This document shows positions 25,123 to 35,763 of a DNA stretch of 64,000 nt, in pieces; within the stretch, counting starts at the first letter, position 1, and each line of letters opens with the position of its first letter. Origin of the DNA: Mytilinidion resinicola (Eukaryota > Ascomycota > Dothideomycetes > Mytilinidiales > Mytilinidiaceae). The position numbers and the translations under genes were made by a program. The notes below the pieces were generated by a model that was not told where the DNA came from, did no database searches, and worked only from the letters and a program-made list of their open reading frames with translations. Location of the stretch: contig NW_022985460.1 of the NCBI RefSeq assembly GCF_010093595.1, positions 319,829-383,828 on the forward strand, read 5' to 3'.

Positions 25123-25488
25123 ACTTATGCCTACGCTCCCTATGTAGTATATAGTCTGCTCGTACGGCTTCACAAATCAAACAGAGTTCACGTCAATTTG
25201 CAACCTAAGTTCTATCATCTATAGCGTGACTCTCATTCTCGATATTCTCTCGGCTGCAATGAGAGCTCTCGTTGCTATTCTCCTGCTAAGCCTGCAGACT
25301 CGCTGGGTCCGTGGACTCACAACTCCGACATTGAAAGGTTTGCATTTGGCTTTCTTCTATCTTCTCATTAGTACACCTCAGCCAGATTTCCGAAAATATA
25401 TCGAAGGGATCCAAGCAGTGTCAACCATGTGTGCGGTAACAGATCATCTGTGCACACTCATTTGCCACTGCTTGGAATACTCCCGTTG

Positions 25489-27915
25489 ATGCTCAAGATT
25501 CTAGGCGCGATGTTGGCTGGCCTACTGGCGAAGGGGCTGCTCCTGACAGGGGTGTCTAGCTTCCAAAGTTCCACTCAAACAGAGCTGATTTCGGCTACAG
25601 CGCGCTATCATCGTCCGGAAGGGGTTGAGCTTCTTGATGACGAGTACATCGTTCTACTACGTCCCGGTTATACAATAGAAGCGGATTGCGAATGTATCGG
25701 GCGAGACTTGCAAAAGGACCGCTCTTTCCACCATCTTGACTCCATCAACGGATACACTGCCCAACTAAATTCGAACACAGTTCACGACCTTATTCGCAAT
25801 GACCCAGGAGTTCGCCTTGTTGAACATGGCTTCAAGGTTCAGAATGTTCAACCTGTGCGTACAAACTCCAGCGAAAACGTCGACGACGCGTCTCCTCGTG
25901 CGAAGAGTAAACATACCAAGAGGTGGGATATCCACCATCTCCAATACTATTGGTGGCATAATATACAAATATCAGTAGAGCAGAAAATTGACCCTCTCCC
26001 TGATTCGGGAAACGTTGTGAGTAATGTCGCTGTCTCGAGAACTTCTGATAAAGTTGAATGAATTGACATATGCGCCTAGGACGTTCTCAAAGGAGCAGGT
26101 ACAGGAGCTGTGATCTACGTATTTGATACCGGGATCCAGATTGATCATGGATGGTTCAGGAAGGACCAGGCTAGGGATTTTAACCTTCCTGATCCTAGCC
26201 AACCGTCCTTCGCATATGAGGACATGGTAGGCTTTTCAAGCTATCTGAGTGGACCCAGAGAGGACGCAATGCTGACTGGTTGGACAGAAAGACCACCACG
26301 GCCATGGTATACATGTAGGGCTACTTGAACTTACTCTTCCTGACCAAAGTAGCTAATATCTTGTTAGGTCGCCGGCATCGTAGTCCAGGCAGCGCCCTGG
26401 TCGATAGTTGTCAACGTGAAGGCTATGAATGGGGATGGAGAAGGAGAGTACCCGGGTACCTTGCGTGGTACGTTCTCTTGCCTATTTCTACACTCTTACG
26501 TTAAATGTTGTTCTAAATCTAAGAAATAGCCTTGAATGATGTTATTACCGAACACAAAATGTCAAAGCCAAAAGGTAGGCTCACTCCCAGATTAAAATGT
26601 GGAATCTTCATTAATTAGAGTTTGGTAGCCCGATTGGTGGCGAGGTTCCGTGATCAACATGTCTCTCGCAATACCTAGGGCTCAGGAAAGCACGGAGGAT
26701 GCCCTCAGGCCAGCCCACGACGCGGGAATACCAATAGCGGTGGCCGCAGGAAATAACAACGAGGATGCATCAAATACGATGCCTTGTAGATAAGTGGAAC
26801 CCCACGTTGCTTAAATTTCTACAGTACTAGGAGGCCATCAGTCTGGGCATAAAGATAGTACCGCTTGATTGCCACTTTTGAAAGCTAGGTACCACTGCCA
26901 GGAGCAACTCCGTTGCCGTGAAGCGTTTCAGTCAAGAGGCAGCGCATATCCCGCTGTCTGAAACTTGACATCGCGCCTAGAATTTTGAATACCCCTTGAG
27001 GGCACCCCTGGCAGTGGCAAACGAGTGTGGACAGACTTATGGCCTGTCGCTGTAGCTGTGAGACTCTGGCTTAAAATTACAATAGATACTCCGAATCAGT
27101 CGTATGCATTGCTGCATGTACTAGATTCTACACCAAAGCAGATTTCTCCAATTAAGGCTACGATGTCGCAGTAATCGCACCGGGAAAGGACATCATGTCT
27201 GCAAAGCTGATCGACCAGCCTGGCTGGCCGACTGGAACCACAATGTCGGGAACGAGGATGGTCAGTCCCTTCATGGCCGGTTTGATGGCCATTTCCGTAT
27301 CGGGGGAGAAAATCACCTCGGACAAGCAGAAAGTCTATTCGATTCTTGACGGCAACACCATCGGGTCAATCATTGACGGTTTCAATCCGGGTACAGTCAA
27401 TAAATTGGCCAATAGCGGCATACACGCCTACAATCGGGGGGATGGGCCTTACGCGGGCCCCCCCATAGTCTCTCCGGATTTCAACCCCCAGGGCGGTGAC
27501 GGTAGGTTCCTTACCCCGAGACGCTCCTTAACCAGAGATCTGAGTTCACGTGCTGGCCAAATGGCAGGCGCGACAACTTTTAAACTCTTACTGACTTCTA
27601 TCCGTAGACATCCCAGGCGTACCAACGGGGCCACTACCAGCTTCCACTTACAACTTGGAACCATTCCTCGTTATCGTCGACCTCCCTACTCCAACGCCTA
27701 CGGGTACTCCAACGCCTACGGTTCCGGCGGACTTCAATTGCGATTGCGGCGAAAGTGGGTGCTCGCTAGATAGTATGCCATGCTGCGCGAATGGGAGCTG
27801 TCAGTGTCATTGTGGTGAAAGCGGCTGCCTGCGCGGAGGCTCTTCTAGAGTCGAAAACGGACACAGCGCGGGGTGCTCCTCGTCCAAAACTGTAACAACT
27901 ATTTGCGTTATTTAG
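25489..27915 (+). pseudogene. decayed subtilisin-like (S8, proteinase K type) serine protease
   Basis: The 5' two thirds splice well: 25489-26016, 26080-26226, 26288-26314, 26368-26467, 26530-26574. They encode a signal-peptide-like start (MLKILGAMLAGLLAKGLLLTG), an I9 propeptide inhibitor domain (DDEYIVLLRPG, LIRNDPGVRLVEHGFKV), the catalytic Asp motif VIYVFDTGI and the catalytic His motif DHHGHGIHVAGI. Then the frame breaks near 26620. SVINMSL and IPIAVAAGNNNEDASN remain visible, followed by a 126 bp inverted-repeat insertion, a TAA replacing the expected Tyr codon in ADFSN-stop-GYDV, and the serine motif in which MSGTRMVSPF has Arg where the nucleophile Ser belongs. A Cys-rich tail with two CGESGC motifs follows. 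A second hydrophobic start (25259, MRALVAILLLS) lies upstream. Secreted protease origin is firm; inactivity is strongly supported. Confidence 0.82.
26891..27018. mobile_element. MITE-like inverted-repeat insertion inside the protease pseudogene
   Basis: The left end has CCACTGCCAGG at 26892-26902 and the right end has its exact reverse complement CCTGGCAGTGG at 27007-27017, enclosing about 104 bp without coding capacity. The pairing extends imperfectly inward (GGAG versus GGGG). It lies between the oxyanion-hole Asn region and the ADFSN motif, where active S8 genes have continuous coding sequence. No target-site duplication is evident. It could also be a degenerate intron with fortuitous palindrome. 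Confidence 0.55.
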
Positions 27916-28558
27916 TGAAGCTATGATGCTAGGCTCTGCTTTCAATATTCTCGCTCCCTTCATACTTCTGTGACGAGGACCCTGACCAGCATATCTTTAG
28001 AGAAATGCAAGGTAACCTAACATCCACTGCATTTACTGTTTATATCAGGTAATAATAGATAATTCTAGGTGTGTAGATACAGTATTACTCAAGCTCTACT
28101 ACTATACCAGGATAAAATTGCCACTCGGGTAAGAGGATACGGGCTTGCGACTCCAGTCAAATGTAGTATAATGGTCATGGTCACTTCGATTAGGCTTCCC
28201 AGTTTCAATCTATAGGATTTAGCTAACATTCCTCTCGTGACCCTTTTTACCCCTAGATACACCACCCGTGCTCTAATTAACAAGTCAGGCTGAAGGAGAC
28301 ATCTGAAATGACCGTAAAGTAGTCATGCCACATTATAAACTGATCGCCGCCTGCGTGGACGTGATATAACGAACATATATCCGTCCCTAAGCCATCTATC
28401 CCAGATAAACGCTTAGTGGAACGAAACAAGCAACAAGCCCCCCAACCATCCATCATCTAAATCAATACACACAATAAAGAGTACCACAGAACATACTTAC
28501 AAACATTGATACTGTGAACCTTCTTTTACGAAATCATCTCGTTTCCATTTCACGGTAC
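27916..28558. other. intergenic, AT-rich spacer
   Basis: Spacer between the protease pseudogene and the SNG1-like gene, which ends at 28559. Sequence is moderately AT-rich with no recognisable gene or repeat. Confidence 0.5.
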
Positions 28559-29953
28559 TTAAGCATCGCTCTTCCGTACCTCCGCCCTCCACCTCTTCCC
28601 CAACGCCAACACAGTCAACCCACCCCAAACAATCCACCACGTCCCTAACACCGGCAAACTAGTCACTAAAGTCGGATTCGGCCCCCCCGCCCAAATATCA
28701 AGCAGCATCAAATACACATTCCGCGCCGGCAGCGCCCACGCCCACCGATAAAACCCCGGCACCACCTCAAACGGACTGACCGTACTCGTAACATTCATAA
28801 TAATAAAGGTGAGCACAACCGCCGGTACCGCAGGCACCGGGGCGACCGCGAGCACCGCGTCGAAGAAGAGGCAGTAGATGTGCATAGCCAGCCACAGCAG
28901 CAGCCACGTGAGCGCGAATTCTTTGCCGTAGATGGGCATATCTTCCTTGAAGATCCAGATGTAGCCGGCCATCATAACAGCGCAGCAGGCGGTGTAGAGC
29001 AGGGTGATGATGAGACGGATGAAGGTGACGGTTTTGAAGGAGGGGTGGGCGAGAAAGTAGGCTTGAGCCGAGACGGCGTTGAGACCCATGAGGAAGAAGA
29101 ATTGGGGGAGGATAGAGAGGGGCGTGAGAATTGTGTTGATGAAGTTCTTAGAGGCTTGCGAGGCGGGGAGGATATTGATGCTGGTGGTGCCGAGGGGGTT
29201 GAGGTAGGCGCGGAGAGCAGAAGAGTCGTTGAGAGGAGGTGGGGAGGTGATGTTGAGGGTCAGTCGAGCGGTTGCGACGACTTGGTGGATTGAGTTAAGG
29301 ATTACTGAGGCGGCGAAGGAGGGGTAGCGGGCTTCGTTCCAGACGTAGGCGAAGGCGTCATCGGCATTGTATTCCTGTGCAGCTGTGCCGCCTTGGAGCG
29401 CAGCGCGAAGCCTTGAGGAGGCGTCAGGTGTAGAGTAGATCGCGGCCCAGTAGTGATGATGTTGAACGGATTTGAAAATGTCTTCGGAAGTACTGTATTC
29501 GACGACATTCTTCGTTTCGAATGTTGGAAATGTGGGTTGTTCTAGGAGAGCATACGCTTCTAGCATTGCCTGCCAAACCATACCGCCGTCGTGATCGATC
29601 ATGAGAATTTTGAACGCATGATACTTGCTGGCTTGCTGGTAGGATGCCCCAAGGAAATATGTCATGTTGCCAAACACGAGAAGTATCATGGTCAAAGCAA
29701 CTACACTTGCCATGATAGCAAGCTTGCGAGGCTTAAAGCCTGGGGGTTCGGGCTTGTTATCAGGGGGTTGGCCATAGTTGGAGTCGTCATCAGATCCCAA
29801 TGTTGATGCCTTTCCAAAGGATATCGACGACAGTTCGATAGGGTAGTTCGCATAGTCTAGAGGTTGGAATATGAGTAGAGCAGAGTTACGAATGGAAGAC
29901 TCGTGCTTGGCGTGATCAGTCTTTTCAGGAATGCTCTCTAAGTGAGACAACAT
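28559..29953 (-). CDS. SNG1/DUF3533-family multi-pass membrane protein
   Basis: Single exon, 464 residues. A cytosolic, acidic N-terminus ends in KPRKLAIMAS and runs into the first membrane segment (VVALTMILLVFGNMTYFLG, about residues 80-100). A long extracytoplasmic region follows with ILMIDHDGGMVW and the SSRLRAALQGG segment, then a cluster of four or five membrane helices from about residue 275 (FFLMGLNAVSAQAYFLAH, LIITLLYTACCAVMMAGYIWIF, ALTWLLLWLAMHIYCLFFDAV, VPAVVLTFIIMNV). This is the layout of fungal SNG1-type proteins, linked in yeast to resistance to nitrosoguanidine and to membrane lipid asymmetry. The coding strand is C-rich in the middle and G-rich in the last 300 bases. Family identity is good; transported substrate, if any, is unknown. 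Confidence 0.85.
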   Translation of the reverse strand: MLSHLESIPEKTDHAKHESSIRNSALLIFQPLDYANYPIELSSISFGKASTLGSDDDSNYGQPPDNKPEPPGFKPRKLAIMASVVALTMILLVFGNMTYFLGASYQQASKYHAFKILMIDHDGGMVWQAMLEAYALLEQPTFPTFETKNVVEYSTSEDIFKSVQHHHYWAAIYSTPDASSRLRAALQGGTAAQEYNADDAFAYVWNEARYPSFAASVILNSIHQVVATARLTLNITSPPPLNDSSALRAYLNPLGTTSINILPASQASKNFINTILTPLSILPQFFFLMGLNAVSAQAYFLAHPSFKTVTFIRLIITLLYTACCAVMMAGYIWIFKEDMPIYGKEFALTWLLLWLAMHIYCLFFDAVLAVAPVPAVPAVVLTFIIMNVTSTVSPFEVVPGFYRWAWALPARNVYLMLLDIWAGGPNPTLVTSLPVLGTWWIVWGGLTVLALGKRWRAEVRKSDA

Positions 29954-30460
29954 GATGAAGGAAATCTTTTCGTAATTTTGAAGTGTGAGGATGAAATTTT
30001 GGGATCAAAATCGCTATGAAGATGAGAGTAAGGAAACACATGTTAGGCAGCAGGTCCTCATCATCCTCTGCTGTACTTGCCGGAGTAATCCGAATAATCC
30101 TTTCAGCTTGTCGGCGGAGTATAGGCGCCGATATAGCGAAGTGTTACCATGACAGATGACCCCGAGTTGCACAGAACCAGGTTATAGATGTCCTTCCACG
30201 TATAATGAAGTTATCGTGTCGAGATGCAGTCCCGAGTCTTACATGAGCATGGCTGTGCTGATGCTACAGCAGCAACCGGTGAGGGTGGATGTTTCAAGAA
30301 AGAACAGTGGTGTTGTATGTTCAAGTGTTCGAGGATCGAGGAAGAGGGTTTAATGGTCCGAGCTGCGGCACGTGGTCTGAGCCGCTGGCTACGTAACGCC
30401 TCAGGCCTCCAAACTTTTCGCCGCGCATGCAGAATCAACTCCGTTCCTCACCTCTCTCCA
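29954..30460. other. divergent promoter region, SNG1-like and tafazzin genes
   Basis: About 500 bp between two divergent start codons. An open frame continues upstream of the tafazzin ATG but shows no conserved residues, so I treat it as 5' leader. Confidence 0.45.
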
Positions 30461-31759
30461 ATGCGCCCGGAGGAGCAGCCCGCCAGCCCCAGCCTGCCAT
30501 GGCGCACGAGCTCGGTCTTCACCATGGCCGTGGTGGGCCTCCTTTCACGCGGGTTTCTATACGGCTTGAGCAGGACGGAGACCCATGGCCTTGACAGGTT
30601 TCTAAAGCTCCTGGACGAAAGGAAGGACGTAGAGGGAAGGCAAAGAGGTTTGGTAACAGGTGTGTCAGGCTAATTCTACTTTTTTATTGGTCTGACTCTG
30701 ACTTTATAGTTTCTAATCACGTCTCTGTGTACGTATGTTGACCCTCTGGCATTGCGACCTCCTTGCGACAGATCTCGCTGATATTTTGCGCCGCAAAGAC
30801 TGGATGATCCTATGATATGGGGAACTTTGCCAATCCGATACTTGTTCAATCCCGACAACCTGAGATGGGGTCTTGGGAGCTACGATTTATGCTTCACGAA
30901 CAAGTACGCTTCAGTCCCCGGCCCTTTAGTGCTTCGCTGATGCCTTGACAGGGCCCTTTCGACCTTCTTCAATCTCGGACAGGTGCTTCCTACGCATCGT
31001 TCCCTCCATTCGAAGTTTGGAGGCCTGTTCCAGCCTACGGTGGCTCAAGCTATCCGTTTGCTTTCCGCAGGGCCTTTCCACCCCAATGACAGCGCGACCA
31101 AGGCAAACAAATCATTCAGGAGCCCCGACATTTCCGACCCTTTCTCGAACGGACACCTTACCTTCTCCACGAATGGCACCGACACATTCCCTTCGCCCTC
31201 CGCGTATCTCAGTCGAAAACACAGCTGGGTGCATATATTCCCGGAAGGCAAGGTGCACCAGCAAGAGAATCACACCATGCGTTACTTCAAGTGGGGTGTC
31301 TCGCGCCTGATTCTGGAGAGCGAACCGTGCCCAGATGTGGTACCAATATGGATTGAAGGGCCACAGGAGGTAATGCATGAGAGCAGGGAATTTCCGCGCT
31401 TCTTACCTCGCCCTCTCCGCGACGTGAGCATCACATTTGGCGACAAGTTAGACGTGGAAAAGGTGTTTGGGGATCTGCGTGCGAGATGGAAGCGACTGCA
31501 TCAGCGAGATATTGGACCTGGACCGGAGGGCAAGCCCGAAATGGGCGTTTTGAGCTCTGCATTGAAGTACGCGGACGAAGCTGTCGAACTGAGGAAGGAG
31601 TGCACGGTGCTGGTGAGGAATGCGGTCTTGAATGTCAGGAGGCAGAGAGGGTGGCCAGATGAGGATCCCAAGGGTGGCTTGGCCGAGACCTACCGCGAGG
31701 AGGGAGTAGGGAAGATTGAGGGGCAGATGAAGGACGGGAGCTGGATCAAGGACACGTGA
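30461..31759 (+). CDS. TAZ1: tafazzin-type cardiolipin transacylase (Taz1)
   Basis: Model: 30461-30659, 30710-30728, 30799-30903, 30952-31759; 376 residues. Tafazzin remodels the acyl chains of cardiolipin in mitochondrial membranes. The acyltransferase HX4D motif reads NHVSVLDD (H70, D75) and is built from a 19 nt microexon plus the first codons of the next exon. Other family signs are FTNKALSTFFNLGQVLPTHR, the long spacer up to HSWVHIFPEGKVHQ (second acyltransferase motif, FPEG), RYFKWGVSRLILE and PDVVPIWIEG. An N-terminal hydrophobic segment (VFTMAVVGLLSRGFL) could act as membrane anchor. The chosen ATG is the first in frame after the 5' leader. Length agrees with filamentous-fungal tafazzins. 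Confidence 0.93.
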
Positions 31760-33171
31760 GTATTGGGACCATGCATCGCTGTATAAACACTGTACACCAG
31801 CAACATACCATCGGCTTGGAAAAGGACTCGAGGGCAAGAGTCCAGGGTCGGCTACACTTTGGTAAAAAATGACCATAGATTTCTCGTTTGAGAGTAATGC
31901 TCGTGGAACGTGATGTATCAGTCTATGAGCATGCCTATGAACCCAAGACTTCACGCGCTACTGACGCATTGCGCAGAGTTATTGCAAATACGCACAGAAC
32001 TGACCGCAAGGAGCAATCTCTATTGGACACGTAGGGTACGCGGTGGGGTGCGCGGTGGGGGACATGGTGGAGACGTATTGCTCAAATAAGTTGCAAAGAG
32101 TTACAGATCCAACCGCGTGGAGCGATTTTTGCTAGACGCGACGCATATGCGACGTGGTAGGTAATGCGCGTTGAAAACTGGCAATGTTTCCATAACATAG
32201 TATCACTGTTGAGTTTCATGATGAGCCACGAGACCTATCACCCGGAAACTGCTCAAAAGGACTCTCAGTCATCTCCGTCATCGGATACGTATCCTTGATT
32301 GATTGACAGAAGTATGTACTGTACAGAGCTGTAAGGCTCCAATAGAACAAAGACAGCAGGAAAATAAGAAGGACGTCGAGTAAAAGACAACTCGAGAAAT
32401 TGAGGCGCATTCTTTGTTGCGCATACCCGATGCCATATGCAGCCAACCACGGGTCTCTGCAGATACAGTAAACGGCTGTCTGCGGGCCTCTACATACAGT
32501 AAACGAACGCCAAATGCCATCACCTCAGACTCCCAGACACACAGCAGAGCACACAGCAGCGTTGTCAGATTAGATCAAGTAATTACACCCGCATCGACTG
32601 CCGGATCAGGCCCAGCTGGTGCCTGGACGACGACGATACCTCAGCTTCGCGAGAACGGGCTTCGAGCGTCGTCCAGCATGCAGAGGGGAAGAAGAGGCAT
32701 GCGGTAAGAAGCCGCGGGTTGTCTCGGGAGAAGCTCTATCATCATCCAACACTGCTGCCCCCCGGAAGAGGCGGTTGTGGTGGTGAAATTGCGAGCAGCG
32801 GCAGACACTTGGAGGCGGGTGAGGGCTTTGCTTGGCGGCATTCACCCCCTGCTGGTCCAAGGCCCAGTGCAACATTTATACCGGCCTCTGCCCCTCGCTT
32901 TGATCTCCCCGACCCATCCAAGAAAAAGCCTCGATCGCCTGCACGCCCCTCTGTCAGCCTCGCCCACCACACAGCGCCGTGAAAAATTACCGCCACCGAT
33001 TCTCCGGCCTGACTCAGCTATCGATAACGCCCGTTCTCGTCGCCGTACCTGCACCTAAGCCGCCTACGCATATAATTGTGCATTACTGCAACACCGCGTC
33101 GCTGTTGTGCACACCGCGCACTCGTTCACTGGGCGCACAGCCGCCCTAGCCGCCGCACCGCCGGCTTTCTT
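31760..33171. other. intergenic, tafazzin 3' flank to NC2-alpha promoter
   Basis: The left half holds a diverged tandem repeat (31976-32165) and a small doubled segment around 32455-32510 (ACAGTAAACG twice). The right half is GC-rich with overlapping random open frames on both strands, then a C-rich leader before the NC2-alpha start. No gene is supported. Confidence 0.5.
31976..32165 (+). repeat. diverged tandem duplication downstream of tafazzin gene
   Basis: The segment from GAGTTATTGCAAATA to GTACGCGGTGGG resembles the segment from AAGTTGCAAAGAG to GCGACGTGGTAGG. Aligned anchors are ACTGACCGCAAGGAGCAAT with CCAACCGCGTGGAGCGAT and ATTGGACACG with GCTAGACGCG. Between them is a local GCGGTGGGG doublet. 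Confidence 0.4.
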
Positions 33172-33970
33172 ATGGAAAGCCCCGACGCCTCGTGGGCGCC
33201 CATAAGCCCGGACCTTTCTGGCTACCACTCCGCTGACCTCGAGCCCGCCGTCCCTCTCCAGCACCAGGGCTACAGAGGCTCCATTTCCCACACCACGCCC
33301 TACTCGCCCCCAACCTCCTCCCCCGGCAGCCAGTTCAAGCAGGATCCCTACAAGCCCCAGCCCATGCCGCCGACACTCAAGGACGAGCGCGACGACGATG
33401 GCGAGTACTATCCCGACGCCATGGTCGAAGAGAAGCCCTCGCGCGCCCGCAAGGCGAAGCAGGAGGGCAATGGCACCAACAACCTTGTCGGCACCGAGCA
33501 CATTGAGGTCAAGACCAAGTTCCCCGTCGCACGGATAAAGCGCATCATGCAGGCCGACGACGATGTGGGCAAGGTAGCTCAAGTCACACCTGTTGTTGTT
33601 TGTAAGTTTTGGTTTTTCCCATTCCTCCTAAGCCCCACCATACCCACCCTCATTGAGCCTCACTCAATTTTCATCATGATCCTTGCTAACATAGGCTACA
33701 GCCAAAGCACTCGAGCTCTTCATGATCTCCCTCGTCACCAAGGCCGCCGTTGAAGCTAAAGCCCGCTCCTCGAAACGCGTCACCTCCGCCCACCTCAAGC
33801 AAGCCGTCACCAAGGACGAGCAGTTCGACTTCCTCACCGAGATTGTGTCCAAGGTCGCTGACGCGCCCGCCGCCGCGGAGAAGAGCGAAGATACCGTCAT
33901 GGAGGGCGAGGGCAAGAAGCGGAAGGGTGGTGCCAGGAAGAAGAGGAAGGCCGATGATGACGATTTCTAG
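33172..33970 (+). CDS. BUR6: NC2-alpha (Bur6/DRAP1-like) histone-fold transcription regulator
   Basis: Model: 33172-33601, 33702-33970; 232 residues. The H2A-type histone fold spans about residues 118-205: [20 protein letters not shown], then [14 protein letters not shown] and [20 protein letters not shown]. This pattern, especially the [18 protein letters not shown] start and the HLKQ...DEQFDFL end, fits the alpha subunit of Negative Cofactor 2, which pairs with NC2-beta on TBP-DNA to block or modulate RNA polymerase II preinitiation. The long Pro/Ser/Tyr-rich N-terminus and the basic tail ([13 protein letters not shown], a likely nuclear signal) are common in fungal homologues. The related histone-fold proteins Dpb3 and HAP5 are less likely. 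The intron removes a TTTCTA-like tract and is 100 nt. Confidence 0.88.
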
Positions 33971-34657
33971 ACGTGTTCTGGGTTTCTGTCCCATGCCTTG
34001 CAAGGGTTCTTTTGAAGTCCACGGGTGGATGGCTTCAGCGATGGAGCATATCTCGGTACGGTTTTGTTTCTTCGGCGTATGGAGGCAAGGTGTCTGGATA
34101 TATCCTATGTACAAGCGAGGACGGTGGGCTCTTCGGTATAGGAACGCTGCATACGGCCAGGCGTTCATGGTAGCTTGCTTAAGTCCATATCGGTAGGACT
34201 TTGGGAATGCTTGTGCAAAGGGTAATTTGCACTTGCCTGGGAGTTATTTGATATCTTCTAGAATCATTGTCGGTTCTCGAAACACCTACAGAGAAATTCG
34301 AATAACTACAAATTTGAACTTTTACCTCATTTGTTAGGTCTCCTACTTGCACATCGAACGGGACAGAAATCTGAAGGGGTACGATTGATGACCAATGAGA
34401 GCGCCCTCGAAGTTATCGAAAAGACTGCAAAAACGAGAGAGTCGTCTGCTAGCAATTCATACCCAAAACAAACTATATTAAGAGGTAGGTTCACACCTAC
34501 AGACCTATGTCATTTTAAAAAGTTGGATATTCCGGACCGTGCAGCGGCATGGTGCATGCCAAGACTCGCCATCTTCATGACACGCCCTGACGCCCACGCT
34601 CTCAGACCCCTTCAACCCCTCCAATCCGTCTTCGTCTTCCCTGCTAATTCTTCAATC
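33971..34657. other. intergenic between NC2-alpha and BTB gene A
   Basis: 3' flank of NC2-alpha and upstream region of BTB gene A. An open frame runs in from 34331 in frame with the BTB gene; I use the ATG at 34658 because the conserved part starts after it. Earlier in-frame ATGs (34553, 34577) are possible starts. Confidence 0.45.
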
Positions 34658-35763
34658 ATGAGCTCCTCTGAAAGCGAAACCATGGAGAGCGAAGACCCCG
34701 TAGACGTGTCGCAGCCTATCACGCTTGCTAATCCCAGCGACTTGACTCTCGTCGTTGGCCCCTATGGTCAGAGTATCTACGTATGTAGAGGTGCCTTGTG
34801 TCTCGCGAGTCCTGTCTGGAATGCTATGCTCTCGGATAAGTGGGCGGAGAGGTCAGAGAAGGAGGTAGAATTTCCGGACGACAATCCAGAAGCTTTATTG
34901 ATTGTTTTGGGCATTGCGCACCTCAGATTCAAAGAGAGGCCGAAAGTTCTTCTTTATCGGCAGCTCGTCGAGCTCGCGGTTATCTGCGACAAATACGACA
35001 CTGTTGCTGTCATCCGCCCTTTTTTGCAAGAATGGATAGGGTTCGAGGAGATGAAGGTTGGCCCTGGAATGGAAGAGTGGATTTTCGTTGCTTGGACTTT
35101 TGGTATCAAGGATAAGTTCATTAGGGGAGTTCAAGACTTGGTACGAGATACATCAGCAGATTCGCAGGGACGTCTAATACTCAAACACCTTTATGGAGCG
35201 GAGTTGAATGTCCATCCTGTGAGTTTGCGTCTGCCCTTGGATCTCTTAGGTATGTATATAATCGTTCCCTCTCTTTCATCAATATCCAATTCCGGCTCAA
35301 CCCAAGAAGGATGCGGAGTCAGATCACCTATCCATCATGCTGACACTATTGTCTAGATTGCATTTCTCAAGCTCGCCAGGAATCGATCACAAAACTCATG
35401 AACCTCGCGTTCGGGCACCTGGAGAGATCTGTATCTACGAAAGAGTGCGTCCTAGGAAGCCAAACTTGTATAGGGAACACAATTGGCCACCTACTAAAGG
35501 GACTGCACGGGGCGGGAATCTGGCCGAATAGGCCTGAGGCATCGACTTACCCAAGGTCTTTCCAATCGCTATATAAGGCGATATCCAAAATCAAAATACC
35601 ACAGTACACCGGCCCGGTGAGGCTTGTGGGGTACGACGTTCAGCACACGTGTGGGCGCGGTATCGCGGGTCTTCAAAGTGAAATTGACGCTCTCAATTTG
35701 TCGATTCCTTTTGGGTACAAAGAGCACCATCTAAAACACATTGAGATACAGGCAGAGAAGTAG
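34658..35763 (+). CDS. BTB/POZ domain protein A
   Basis: Model: 34658-35249, 35357-35763; 332 residues. The BTB fold covers about residues 25-120: SDLTLVVGPYGQSIYVCRGALCLASPVWNAML, then VEFPDDNPEALLIVLGIAHL and LAVICDKYDTVAVIRPFL. BTB domains mediate dimerisation or contact with Cullin-3 ligases; in filamentous fungi many such short BTB proteins have no known role. The second half (about residues 198-332) has EWIFVAWTFG before it and several cysteines; I do not recognise it. It is a paralogue of the next gene, with the same intron position just before the C-terminal half (phase 1 in both), which shows tandem duplication. Upstream ATGs could lengthen the N-terminus. Confidence 0.82.

Larger units (their letters stand above)
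23220..25258. other. accessory spacer with repeat copy B and GCCTAC-type tandem repeat
   Basis: Spacer between the orphan pair and the broken protease gene. It contains the second copy of the dispersed repeat and a short imperfect tandem repeat at 25081-25122. Open frames are short and featureless. No transposase, tRNA or rRNA signal was seen. Confidence 0.5.

Noticed and set aside
28880..29293. 137-codon plus-strand frame opposite the SNG1-like gene
   Set aside because: Shadow of the C-rich coding region; the product is Gly/Glu-rich without features, while the minus-strand frame has clear membrane helices.
32606..33058. Several overlapping frames before NC2-alpha
   Set aside because: Frames on both strands overlap fully in GC-rich DNA, as expected by chance; none has a recognisable feature.
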